NCBI GenBank assembly: GCA_018268075.1
Contig: JAFDXH010000057.1
Coordinates: 1 to 33,599 of the forward strand
Reading direction: 5' to 3'
Length of the DNA stretch: 33,599 bases
DNA from: Bacteroidota bacterium
Lineage (GTDB): Bacteria; Bacteroidota; Bacteroidia; Chitinophagales; Chitinophagaceae
The position numbers and the translations under genes are program-made. The notes below the pieces were generated by a model. That model saw only the letters and a program-made list of their open reading frames with translations, searched no databases and had not been told where the DNA came from. How positions within the stretch are numbered: position 1 is the stretch's first letter; each line of letters starts with the position of its first letter. Below, in pieces: positions 26,560 to 33,599 of this stretch.

Positions 26560-26921
26560 TATTGCCCTGTGCTTAATAAAACGAGGGTACAGGCATTTTG
26601 TATGATGATACCTTTAGTGCTGGCAAGCTTAGCAAACTGTGGGTTTTCTGCACCCGGATTAAAAATGATCCGTTTAGGATTGAGCGCGAGAATATAATCG
26701 TAGTAATGTGCCTGATTTTGAGCATTTAAATAAAGTGTGACTGTATCAATATTTGGAATTATTTTTTCTTTAGCATATATTTCTACTTCATCTATATGCC
26801 CCGGGCGCTTTCCAATAGCATATACCTCATGCCCATGATCAATGAGGCTTTTTATAGCGAGGTAGCTGTATCTCTCCTCGTTGGTGGATGCGCCTAATAC
26901 CAAAGTCTTTTTATTTGCCAT
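26556..26921 (-). CDS. CoA-binding protein
   Basis: A 121-residue protein of the CoA-binding (YccU-like) family, a single Rossmann domain. It starts MANKKTLVLGASTNEERYSY, where LVLGAS and the following NEERYSYLA are the nucleotide-binding strand and loop, and continues with an HEVYAIGKRPG strand and the FNPGAENPQF segment that is diagnostic for the family. The biological role of these stand-alone domains is unknown. It begins 5 bases after the DCC-family gene, so the two are cotranscribed. Its stop overlaps the end of a doubtful plus-strand ORF. Confidence 0.88.
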   Translation of the reverse strand: MANKKTLVLGASTNEERYSYLAIKSLIDHGHEVYAIGKRPGHIDEVEIYAKEKIIPNIDTVTLYLNAQNQAHYYDYILALNPKRIIFNPGAENPQFAKLASTKGIIIQNACTLVLLSTGQY

Positions 26922-26926
26922 AGAAC

Positions 26927-27319
26927 TTAATTTAAAAAACGGTCTTCAATATCTTTAGAAGGAACCATACATTGCCTTTTTTTGCCAAACGAATTATACC
27001 TGTTTCGGGCAACAAAGTTATATACGCTGTCTCTAATAAATCGGGGAACAATAATGAAGCCAAACAAAAGCGGCCAAGGAAAAGGAAGTAGCCTGCAAAT
27101 GCGCAAGATGGCTATTGATTTTTGATACAATTGGTGATTGCTATAAAATAAGATTGAGCCGGAATTGGTGCCTTTTTGAAATAATCCCATTTCTGTAGCT
27201 ATGCTACTTTGTAAAGGAGCGAATTTAAAAATATGGTGATGGTCGCGCTGAATAATAAAAATAACAAGGCGGTTGCATAAATTACAAACACCATCAAAAA
27301 ATATAATATTATCAGGCAT
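26927..27319 (-). CDS. DCC-family thiol-disulfide oxidoreductase-like protein
   Basis: A 130-residue protein of the DCC/DUF393 family, named for its DxxCxxC motif, here D9-G-V-C12-N-L-C15 in FFDGVCNLCNR. The rest (FKFAPLQSSIA, a segment on IAILRICRLLPFPW and an ending with VARNRY) follows the family pattern. The cysteine pair suggests thiol-disulfide exchange, but the physiological substrate is not known. It is first in a two-gene unit with the CoA-binding protein. Its 5' side faces the broken XRE gene, 35 bases away. Confidence 0.88.
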   Translation of the reverse strand: MPDNIIFFDGVCNLCNRLVIFIIQRDHHHIFKFAPLQSSIATEMGLFQKGTNSGSILFYSNHQLYQKSIAILRICRLLPFPWPLLFGFIIVPRFIRDSVYNFVARNRYNSFGKKRQCMVPSKDIEDRFLN

Positions 27320-27353
27320 GGGTTTTATATTAAGAAACAGTTTTGCGACTACA

Positions 27354-27496
27354 TTAATGTTTGGACTCTACACCTAATAAACCAATTAAATTTTCTATTT
27401 GTTGCAACAATTGATCAATTTTTGCTTCTTGCGAATTCAATTTATTAATCATTGCTTCTAAAGATATTTTTTCATCCTCGATTATTTCGCCCCCCC
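27354..27496 (-). pseudogene. Out-of-frame coiled-coil continuation of the XRE gene
   Basis: In the frame reached by dropping one G from the G7 run, the sequence reads on as GEIIEDEKISLEAMINKL, then NSQEAKIDQLLQQIENLIG, then LLGVESKH and stop at 27354-27356. Hydrophobic residues are spaced in heptads, as in the C-terminal helix of many Bacteroidota XRE proteins. It fills nearly all of the gap before the DCC gene, which supports it as genuine former or alternative coding sequence. Confidence 0.7.
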
Positions 27497-27711
27497 GGGA
27501 AAATCTTCAAAATCAATTCGTAAGGATCAATATTCAACGTTTTTCCTAACAAGTTAATTTTAGCTGAATTTATTAATTGTGTTTTTCCTGATTCTAAGAG
27601 GCTGTAAGAGTTTTGGCTCATGTGTAATTTGGATGCTAATTCACTTTGGGTTAACTGATTTTTTAGCCTAAGATTTTTTAGTATTCCAATATGATGTTCA
27701 TTTGCCTTCAT
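27472..27711 (-). CDS. XRE-family helix-turn-helix regulator, C-terminus altered by frameshift
   Basis: As the sequence stands this frame encodes 79 residues from ATG 27711; the open frame to 27759 adds an unlikely hydrophobic N-terminus. Residues about 9-65 are an XRE/Cro DNA-binding domain (LKNLRLKNQLTQSELASKLH, MSQNSYSLLESGKTQL, then DPYELI). The end, FPGGRNNRG, looks wrong: it follows a G7 run (27490-27496 on the complement). Reading with one G fewer extends the protein by about 45 residues of coiled-coil character to a stop at 27354. The targets are unknown. Confidence 0.75.
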   Translation of the reverse strand: MKANEHHIGILKNLRLKNQLTQSELASKLHMSQNSYSLLESGKTQLINSAKINLLGKTLNIDPYELILKIFPGGRNNRG

Positions 27712-27846
27712 GAAAGCTATTATAGAAAATATGGATATAAAACTCCTAATGAGGTACATTTACTAAAACAAAGTGTTGCACTTAATGCTTGAACACACCT
27801 TTCCATATTATTTCAGAAACTTCCTATTTTTTGTGTTTTTGGATAT

Positions 27847-28108
27847 TTATGAGGGAATTGTTTCGTGAGCCACGAACCATGGCTTAAGTTTTCTTGCAGA
27901 TGATGGGGCTTTAATTTTTTTTTCATCAGTATCTTTTACCCACTTTGGATTGAACTTTTTTCAGTATCAGAAATCATACTCCACCAATCCCCTTACATTC
28001 ACTTTTTCTAAATTCCATTAATTTATCTATAACTGACTTATCTTCTAAAGTCAAAAGCCATTGAATCAATTCAACTTTTTTGCCCAGAATTTTTTCATCA
28101 CTTAGCAT
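27847..28108 (-). pseudogene. Decayed antitoxin-like gene with two frameshifts
   Basis: ATG 28108 opens MLSDEKILGKKVELIQWLLT, continuing to a 44-residue stop at 27974. Two other frames then carry on what looks like the same protein: ISDTEKSSIQSG, then WVKDTDEKKIKAPSSARKLK to a stop at 27847. The pieces resemble a common family of roughly 75-residue Bacteroidota antitoxins (KxELIQWL start, DWW...SxxEKxSIxxG middle, SxxRKxYxKWL end) found with ParE/RelE toxins. No toxin remnant was recognised in the gap to the XRE gene. The family call is from recall. Confidence 0.6.
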
Positions 28109-28155
28109 ACAAATAAATTTACAAATTTTTTATATGAAAATTTTATTTTCACTTT

Positions 28156-29802
28156 TTACACCAACATAGTCACCGGATTTTCTAAAAATCCTTTTACTGT
28201 TTGCAGGAAAGCAGCACCTACAGCGCCATCCACGCTGCGATGATCGCAGCTGAGGGTAACTTTCATAAAATTGCTTACGCCAAAACCATCTCCTTTTTTT
28301 ACTACTCGCTCTTTGATGGCACCTACTGCAAGGATAGCGCTATCTGGCGGATTGATGATGGCAGTAAACTGCTCTATATCCATCATGCCAAGATTGCTGA
28401 TGGTAAAGGTATTGCCACTATATTCTTCCGGTGCAATTTTTTTGTTTCTTACTTTTTCATAAAGCTGTGTAGCATCAGATGCTATTTGTGAAAGCGATTT
28501 CTGATCGGCAAAGCGAATTACTGGTACCATCAGCCCATCGGGTACGGCCACTGCAGAGCCTATGTGTACATGTTTGTTCTGGCGTATATAATCTCCCATC
28601 CAACTACTATTTACTGCAGGGTGCAGGCGGAGTGCCATAGCGCATGCTTTTATTACCAAATCGTTGAAAGAAACCTTTACGGGGCTTACTTCGTTTATAG
28701 ATTTGCGAGAAGTAATGGCATTGTCCATATTGATCTCCATGGTGAGATAAAAATGAGGGGCCTGATATTTGCTCTCTGCGAGCCTGCGGGCAATGGTTTT
28801 GCGCATTTGAGAGTTTGGAATATCTTCATAGCTTTCTTCACCAGCAGCAGCAAAAGGCCTGAATGGTGCCTTTGAAGTTTCTTGTTTCTTACTTTCTTCT
28901 TTCGCCTTAGCTTTAGGAACAAACGAATCCACATCTTTTTTCACGATTCTGCCACCATCGCCAGAGCCTTCTACCTGAGTAATATCTACGCCTTTTTCTG
29001 AAGCTATTTTTTTAGCAAGAGGCGAGGCTATTATCCTACCGCCTGTATGCTGAGTATTATTGGCTGCCGGCTGGGCTTTTTCGGAAGTTTCTGGTTTGCT
29101 CTCGGTTTTTTGAGGGGTGGCAGCCTTAGGTGTTGCAGTATTAGCACCACTTTTTTCTGCCGCTACAAAGCTGCTTACGTCTGTACCTTCCTTACCTATT
29201 ATGGCAATAATACCATTTACCTTAGCAGCTTGGCCAGCTTCTACGCCTATATAAAGCAATGTGCCTTCTTCGTATCCCACTACTTCCATTGTGGCTTTAT
29301 CGGTCTCTACTTCGGCTATGGCATCGTCAGCTTTTACTTTGTCGCCTACTTTTTTGTTCCATTGTACTATTTTTCCTTCTGTCATGGTATCGCTAAGCAG
29401 CGGCATCCGAATAGCTTTAGCACCTTCTGGTAATTCTGCTGCAATGCCTACGGCTGCCGGCCTATCTTCTGATTGCTTTTCTTCACCTTCTGCTACGGCT
29501 TTTTCTTCATTTTCATTTTTACTCCCTTTCTTATCTTCTTCCAAAATGGATTTATAATCTTCACCCTCTTTTCCAACAATAGCAATGATATCATTGATCT
29601 TAGCGGATTTTCCAGCTTCTACGCCAATGTAGAGCAGTACGCCATCTTCGTAACCCACTACATCCATAGTTGCTTTGTCTGTCTCTACTTCGGCCAGAGA
29701 ATCATCGCTCTTTACCTTATCGCCTACTTTTTTATTCCACTGAATTATTTTTCCTTCAGTCATGGTATCGCTCATCAAGGGCATTCTTATCGCTTGCGCC
29801 AT
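28156..29802 (-). CDS. aceF: Pyruvate dehydrogenase E2, dihydrolipoamide acetyltransferase
   Basis: The 548-residue core subunit of the pyruvate dehydrogenase complex, which moves acetyl groups from lipoyl-lysine to CoA. It has two lipoyl domains, residues 2-80 (lipoyl lysine K43 in VETDKATM) and 129-207 (K169), nearly identical to each other. A linker follows, then a peripheral-subunit-binding domain (256-294, IIASPLAKKIASEKGVDI). The catalytic domain, from about 330, ends with the active-site SCDHRSVDG (H521, D525). Charged and alanine/proline linkers lie between domains. The MTEGKI lipoyl phrase fits the pyruvate rather than the 2-oxoglutarate enzyme. No E1 or E3 gene lies beside it. Confidence 0.93.
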   Translation of the reverse strand: MAQAIRMPLMSDTMTEGKIIQWNKKVGDKVKSDDSLAEVETDKATMDVVGYEDGVLLYIGVEAGKSAKINDIIAIVGKEGEDYKSILEEDKKGSKNENEEKAVAEGEEKQSEDRPAAVGIAAELPEGAKAIRMPLLSDTMTEGKIVQWNKKVGDKVKADDAIAEVETDKATMEVVGYEEGTLLYIGVEAGQAAKVNGIIAIIGKEGTDVSSFVAAEKSGANTATPKAATPQKTESKPETSEKAQPAANNTQHTGGRIIASPLAKKIASEKGVDITQVEGSGDGGRIVKKDVDSFVPKAKAKEESKKQETSKAPFRPFAAAGEESYEDIPNSQMRKTIARRLAESKYQAPHFYLTMEINMDNAITSRKSINEVSPVKVSFNDLVIKACAMALRLHPAVNSSWMGDYIRQNKHVHIGSAVAVPDGLMVPVIRFADQKSLSQIASDATQLYEKVRNKKIAPEEYSGNTFTISNLGMMDIEQFTAIINPPDSAILAVGAIKERVVKKGDGFGVSNFMKVTLSCDHRSVDGAVGAAFLQTVKGFLENPVTMLV

Positions 29803-30159
29803 ATTAAAATCACTTTTTTATTTATAAAATGAGTGGTGAAATTAATGCAAAATCAGGAAATGAAGGAAAGGCTATTTAAAGACGGAAATTTTTCAGGCCT
29901 TGAATACAATAATTCCGGTATTTGTCATATATGGGTTTAAAAATAATGGGGCCATGAGCTATAATGAATTCCATCTTAAAGATAGATTTTACCTCTATTT
30001 TACAAAGGGAAGCTAGATTATTAAAGCAATGAGACTAACTGTAAAATTTGAAAAGTAAGGCGGCGCCCCAAAAATAGATTGCTTTGGCGCTGATATTTTA
30101 TAAATTGGATAATTGAAAATGATGGCCGGAGGTAATTGTTCTAATTTTGAATAGATTAT
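29803..30159. other. Intergenic region between aceF and the DNA-glycosylase-like gene
   Basis: About 357 bases between divergent genes. No coding frame stands out; the long minus-strand frame here is antisense to the glycosylase-like gene. An imperfect inverted repeat (GCGCCCCAAA at 30063-30072 with TTTGGCGC at 30083-30090) is present. A TAATTTTG box at 30142-30149 matches TAnnTTTG but is too close to the next ATG and lacks an upstream TTTG. Confidence 0.5.
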
Positions 30160-30660
30160 ATGAATAAAATTGAAACACATCCTCACGAAATTTTTATACC
30201 TGCACGGGCTACAGTTATGATTATCGGCAGCTTCCCTGGAAGGGGCCACACTGAGAAGGATAATAAAGAATGGTATTATGAAAGTAAAAGGAATCAGTTC
30301 TGGAAAATAATTGGCGCTGTTTATCAAAGAGATTTGAGTGATGTACATAAAAAGCAACAGCTTTTTGCAGAAAAAGGAATTGCGATAGGAGATCTGTTTT
30401 ATAAGGTTATCAGAAAGAAGGAAAATAACTCTGATAGCAGCCTTCAGGTAATAGCTTATCATGATAAAGCGCTGTCACAGATTTTTAAGAAGAACAATTT
30501 TGAAAAAATACTATTCACCAGCAAATTCGTAGAAAGAGAATTTAGAAAATTATTTCCTGCAATAGAAAATATAGCCACGCTGCCATCGCCATCACCAAGG
30601 GTGGCTACTATTTCAATCGCTGAAAAAATTGAGGTGTATAGATTGGTGCTTCCGGGATAA
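30160..30660 (+). CDS. Uracil/hypoxanthine-DNA-glycosylase-like protein
   Basis: A 166-residue single-domain protein of the uracil-DNA glycosylase superfamily. The first motif is MIIGSFPGRG, followed by WYYESKRNQFWKIIG, with aromatic residues and an asparagine as in glycosylases of the hypoxanthine-DNA glycosylase group (family 6). The second motif is TLPSPSPR, in the place of the HPS loop of other families. It would remove a deaminated base in DNA repair; which base cannot be told. It is standalone, with its 3' end next to the repeat array. Confidence 0.78.
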   Translation: MNKIETHPHEIFIPARATVMIIGSFPGRGHTEKDNKEWYYESKRNQFWKIIGAVYQRDLSDVHKKQQLFAEKGIAIGDLFYKVIRKKENNSDSSLQVIAYHDKALSQIFKKNNFEKILFTSKFVEREFRKLFPAIENIATLPSPSPRVATISIAEKIEVYRLVLPG

Positions 30661-30778
30661 TCAAAAGGGGGATTTTGAGACACAAAAGTAGAATTGAAAT
30701 TAAATGCGGGTTATGGACTAATATTGAATTGTAAATGGAGGATAGCGGGAGAATGTTGGGGATGCAGAATTGGAGGAG

Positions 30779-31064
30779 AAATGCCGCGAATGCACAATTG
30801 AAGATGGAGGAGTAATGCCACGAATGCACGGATAGAAGAAAATGGCTACAGGTGCACGAATGATGATAGAAGAAGAATAGCCACGAATGCACGAATAGAA
30901 GAAAATGGCCACGAATGCACGGATAGAAGAAAATGGCTACAGGTGCACGAATGATGATAGAAGAAGAATAGCCACGAATGCACGAATAGAAGAAAATGGC
31001 CCCGAATGCACGAATGAGGATGGACGAGTAATGCCACTAAAGAGGGCGGTCACGGATGCACTAA
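30779..31064 (+). repeat. Upstream direct-repeat array, 9 units
   Basis: Nine copies of a degenerate unit with core GCCACGAATGCACGRAT lie in the same orientation. Core starts are at 30783, 30817, 30845, 30880, 30908, 30936, 30971, 30999 and 31033, spaced 34, 28, 35, 28, 28, 35, 28 and 34. The spacers are purine-rich (GAAGAAAATG or GATGATAGAAGAAGAATA). The outer units are the most degraded. Sequence before 30779 (GGGGATGCAGAATTGGAGG) may be a further decayed unit. The core itself is a doublet of CACGAATG. It does not form a strong hairpin. Confidence 0.92.
30817..30998 (+). repeat. Perfect 91-base tandem duplication inside the array
   Basis: 30817-30907 and 30908-30998 are the same sequence, each covering three repeat units (28, 35 and 28 bases). 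The other units are degenerate, so this copy is recent. Confidence 0.9.
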
Positions 31065-31103
31065 TATTAATAACTTGTTTTTATAAAGTATAATAATTTA
31101 ATT

Positions 31104-31475
31104 ATGGATTTAATTCATAGAGAGGAGTCTTACTCAATCATTGGTATATGTATGGAAGTGCATAACAATTTAGGCGCAGGGTTTATGGAAATTGTTTATA
31201 AGGATGCATTGGAGTATGAACTGAAGAAATCGGGAATATTTTATGAACGAGAAAAGGAATATGCTGTTAATTATAAGGGGATTGTGCTTCCTCATAAATT
31301 TTATGCTGATTTTGTAGTTTATGATAAGATAATCCTGGAGGTAAAAGGAAGATCTGATATTGCTGAAGAGCATGTAGCCCAAGCTATCAATTATCTAAAG
31401 GTGTCAGGAAATCAACTGGCACTAATTGTAAATTTTGGAGAGATGAAATTGAATTACAAGAGGATTATATTTTGA
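31104..31475 (+). CDS. GxxExxY protein with PD-(D/E)XK-like residues
   Basis: A 123-residue protein of the GxxExxY family, named for the motif seen here as G26-F-M-E29-I-V-Y32 (GAGFMEIVYKDALEYEL). The later part has the spacing of a PD-(D/E)XK nuclease core: D69 (YADFVVYD), E79-V-K81 (ILEVKG), then Q93 in VAQAINYL. A metal-dependent nuclease is therefore plausible, but the family's function is not established. ATG 31104 lies 40 bases after the upstream array, and the TGA stop at 31473-31475 overlaps the first unit of the downstream array. The protein is intact, with no frameshift. Confidence 0.88.
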   Translation: MDLIHREESYSIIGICMEVHNNLGAGFMEIVYKDALEYELKKSGIFYEREKEYAVNYKGIVLPHKFYADFVVYDKIILEVKGRSDIAEEHVAQAINYLKVSGNQLALIVNFGEMKLNYKRIIF

Positions 31476-31700
31476 AAGAAAATGGCCACGGATGCTCGGA
31501 TGAGGATAGAAGAAAATGGCCACGAATGCACGGATGAAAGAAAATGGCCACGGATGCAAGGATGATGGTAGAAGAAAATGGCCACGAATGCACGGATGAA
31601 AGAAAATGGCCTCGGATGCACGAATGTGGATGGAGGAATGATGCCACGAATGCACGGATGAAGGAAAATGGCCACGGATGCACGAATGAAGAGGGAGGAA
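31473..31700 (+). repeat. Downstream direct-repeat array, 7 units
   Basis: Seven copies of the same unit and orientation as the upstream array. Core starts are at 31485, 31519, 31547, 31581, 31609, 31643 and 31671, spaced exactly 34, 28, 34, 28, 34 and 28, so a 62-base dimer is the real repeat. Short spacers read CGGATGAAAGAAAATG-like and long ones have an added GATGATGGTA-like stretch. It starts on the stop codon of the GxxExxY gene. Confidence 0.93.
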
Positions 31701-31770
31701 TAAAGTTATGGATATACTTTAGGTCTGGAAAAATTGTTAATTGAGTAAAACTATTAAATGAAAAATTTCA

Positions 31771-33219
31771 ATGAATTGGATTCTGGTCGCTGAAATTATT
31801 TATATACTGATCATTATTATTGTTTGTATCCGGATTATTCTGGATACCGGTAGTTCTACCAAAGCATCGGCATATATTCTTTTAGTTATTTTTTTGCCTG
31901 TCATTGGTATTTTTATTTATTTCTCTTTTGGTATTAACTACAGAAAGCGAAAACTGTATAGCAAAGACCTGTTTGCTGATGAATTGAAAAGCCAAGTCAA
32001 AACACTCATCGAAAAAGATCGGGATAGAATTATTAAATCACACACTGATGGATTAGATAAATATTCCAGCCTGGTAAACCTTGCATTGAACCAAATTTTT
32101 TCACCAATATCTGACAACAATAATGTAGAATTATTGATAAATGGAGAAAATAAATTTCCGGCTGTATTTAATGTAATTAAAAATGCAAAACACCATATTC
32201 ATTTGGAGTATTACATTTTTGAGCCTGATAAAATTGGAATGCAACTCATTGAACTATTAATATTGAAAGCGGTACAGGGTGTAAAGATTAGATTTATTTT
32301 TGACGATTTTGGTGCTCGCCACCTTCGGAAAGTAGTAAAAAGAATGAGAGCTGCCAATATAGAAGTTTATCCCTTTTATAAAATTAAACTGCTTTTTATT
32401 GCTAACAGATTGAACTACCGAAACCACCGTAAAATAATAGTGGTAGATGGCGAAACGGGATTTATGGGAGGAATAAATGTGAGTGATAAATATATCAATG
32501 CCCAATCTAATAAGAATAAATGGTTCTGGCGAGATACACATTTAAAGGTTAGTGGCTCCATGGTGCATACACTTCAATACATTTTTATGATTGACTGGAA
32601 TTTTTGTTCAGGACAAAAATTACTTCCAGACAGGAATTTTTTTTCAGAAAACCTACTTGAAAAATACGGCGATATGGTGGGGCAGGTGGTGGGTAGTGGC
32701 CCAGATTCTGATGCGCCTTTAATTTTGCAAACTCTCTGCAGAGCAATCAGTTTGGCAAAAGAAGAAGTATTGATTACAAACCCCTATTTTATTCCTAACC
32801 ATACTCTAATGGAGATCATTCTGATTACAGCTTTCAGTGGTGTAAAAGTAAAACTGCTGGTGCCGGGGATATCGGATTCTACATTTGTTAATATGGCTAA
32901 CCACTCCCATTTTGGCGAACTTTTAAATGCTGGTGTTGAAATCTACACCTATACAAAGGGATTCATTCATGCCAAAACTATGGTGATAGATAGCGAACTT
33001 GCATTTGTAGGAACTGCAAATATGGACTATAGAAGTTTCGACCTGAATTTTGAGGTTAATGCCATGATTTTTGATCAGCACATTGCTTCTGAACTACGCC
33101 AAATATTTTATGAAGATTTGAAAGATGCATCCCAAGTAGATAAAGAATTATGGAAGAACAGGCCGATGGCTTGGCAGCTTTTAGATAGGGTGGTAAGGTT
33201 GGTTTCACCATTGTTGTAA
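31771..33219 (+). CDS. cls: Cardiolipin synthase, phospholipase-D type
   Basis: A 482-residue membrane enzyme that joins two phosphatidylglycerols into cardiolipin. Two N-terminal membrane helices (about residues 4-24 and 34-54) precede two HKD catalytic motifs: H219-R-K221-IIVVD226 followed by GGINVSD, and H400-A-K402-TMVID407 followed by GTANMDYRS. Length and motif spacing match bacterial ClsA/ClsB-like enzymes rather than nucleases of the same superfamily. It starts at ATG 31771, 70 bases after the repeat array. It adds a third phospholipid gene to the window with cdsA and psd, though far from them. Confidence 0.94.
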   Translation: MNWILVAEIIYILIIIIVCIRIILDTGSSTKASAYILLVIFLPVIGIFIYFSFGINYRKRKLYSKDLFADELKSQVKTLIEKDRDRIIKSHTDGLDKYSSLVNLALNQIFSPISDNNNVELLINGENKFPAVFNVIKNAKHHIHLEYYIFEPDKIGMQLIELLILKAVQGVKIRFIFDDFGARHLRKVVKRMRAANIEVYPFYKIKLLFIANRLNYRNHRKIIVVDGETGFMGGINVSDKYINAQSNKNKWFWRDTHLKVSGSMVHTLQYIFMIDWNFCSGQKLLPDRNFFSENLLEKYGDMVGQVVGSGPDSDAPLILQTLCRAISLAKEEVLITNPYFIPNHTLMEIILITAFSGVKVKLLVPGISDSTFVNMANHSHFGELLNAGVEIYTYTKGFIHAKTMVIDSELAFVGTANMDYRSFDLNFEVNAMIFDQHIASELRQIFYEDLKDASQVDKELWKNRPMAWQLLDRVVRLVSPLL

Positions 33220-33316
33220 ATAGTGGCACTGTTAGTTTGAGGGCGCTATCTTAAAGGCTGTGTAGTATTCATTCTTGCATTCAAAATAGAGATGAACATT
33301 AAATAAGGATATAAAA

Positions 33317-33599
33317 ATGGCTGAAAAAGAAATAAGCGCACGGCTTCCTGTTTTCTGTGCTTTTTTACGTGGGGTAAATGTAAAGGGAACTACTATGAAG
33401 ATGGCAGAGGTTTGCTCAGTATTTGAAAAAGCAGGGATGATGAATGTTGATTCTGTTTTAGCTTCAGGAAATATTATTTTTTCATCTGATAAAAACAAGA
33501 TAGTATTAAAGGGGATTTTGGAAAATGCCCTGTCTGTGAATTTTAATTATGAGGCCTTTCTTTTCTTAAAAAATAAAAGTGAAATAGAACGTATTACTA
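33317..33599 (+). CDS. DUF1697 family protein, N-terminal part
   Basis: ATG 33317 opens a frame that stays open to the right edge, giving 94 residues. It matches the start of DUF1697 proteins: VFCAFLRGVNVKGTTMKMAE, then VDSVLASGNIIFSSDK, where RGVNV-G-K and LxSGNVIF are the family's hallmark. The function of the family is unknown. The gene is incomplete only because the window ends. It follows cls after 97 bases on the same strand. Confidence 0.82.
   Translation, partial: MAEKEISARLPVFCAFLRGVNVKGTTMKMAEVCSVFEKAGMMNVDSVLASGNIIFSSDKNKIVLKGILENALSVNFNYEAFLFLKNKSEIERIT

Noticed and set aside
30013-30462. Minus-strand 149-codon ORF over the glycosylase-like gene
   Set aside because: Most of it is antisense to the glycosylase-like gene, and the hydrophobic translation comes from the AT-rich complement.
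31422-31683. Three overlapping minus-strand ORFs of 72-77 codons across the downstream repeat array, and similar ones at 30608-31037
   Set aside because: All three minus frames are open at once because the repeat's complement has no stop codons. The dimer period of 62 is not a multiple of three, so no single frame would be kept. This is a composition effect, not a gene.
30779-31700. The repeat arrays as a CRISPR
   Set aside because: Spacers are not unique; they are short, purine-rich and themselves repeated, and no cas gene is present.
30779-31700. The repeats as REP-type palindromes
   Set aside because: The core has no strong inverted repeat, and the neighbouring gene has no Y1 transposase (HUH) motif.
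33232-33498. Minus-strand 88-codon ORF at the right end
   Set aside because: It is antisense to the DUF1697 gene, whose plus-strand frame has clear family phrases.

Overview
The window looks like a piece of a Bacteroidota chromosome, probably close to the Chitinophagaceae. It is AT-rich. It carries the gliding-motility lipoprotein GldH, two secreted proteins with type IX secretion (T9SS) C-terminal tails, a BatD protein and a Bacteroidota-style atpB with a signal peptide. The promoters visible upstream of atpB and atpA match the Bacteroidota form (TTTG, 19-20 bases, TAnnTTTG). The species call is inference; no rRNA or tRNA gene was seen.

Layout. 1-326: start of lpxD (minus strand, runs off the left edge). 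327-735: AT-rich gap with a consensus DnaA box and a terminator-like hairpin directly before rluE. 736-4425: rluE, yicC, gldH and a histidine kinase/response regulator pair, all plus strand. 4412-8669: batD (minus), an SDR oxidoreductase (minus), a YjjG-like HAD phosphatase (plus) and phosphatidylserine decarboxylase (minus). 8846-10497: cdsA and a CPBP protease (minus). cdsA and psd together make phosphatidylethanolamine precursors, and a cardiolipin synthase lies at the far right. 10587-12847: dusB, tadA and Fe/Mn superoxide dismutase (plus). 12978-13799: yidD and a DoxX-like protein (minus).

13976-23310: the ATP synthase locus. atpB, atpE, atpF and atpH are followed by two minus-strand genes, one encoding a 1437-residue secreted repeat protein, and then by atpA with its own promoter and terminator. 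atpG does not follow atpA. A strong hairpin with a T-tract sits between atpE and atpF.

23406-26206: three exported-protein genes (minus), including a metzincin-type metalloprotease, with duplicated terminators below it and duplicated leader sequences above it. 26556-27319: a CoA-binding protein and a DCC-family protein. 27354-28108: an XRE regulator broken at a G7 run and a decayed antitoxin-like gene. 28156-29802: the E2 subunit of pyruvate dehydrogenase. 30160-30660: a uracil/hypoxanthine-DNA-glycosylase-like gene.

30779-31700: the most unusual part. A small GxxExxY protein with PD-(D/E)XK nuclease-like residues is enclosed by two arrays of a degenerate direct repeat (9 units upstream, 7 downstream). 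Repeat cores alternate between about 34 and 28 base spacing, and the downstream array begins on the stop codon of the gene. 31771-33219 is cardiolipin synthase, and a DUF1697 gene starts at 33317 and runs off the right edge.
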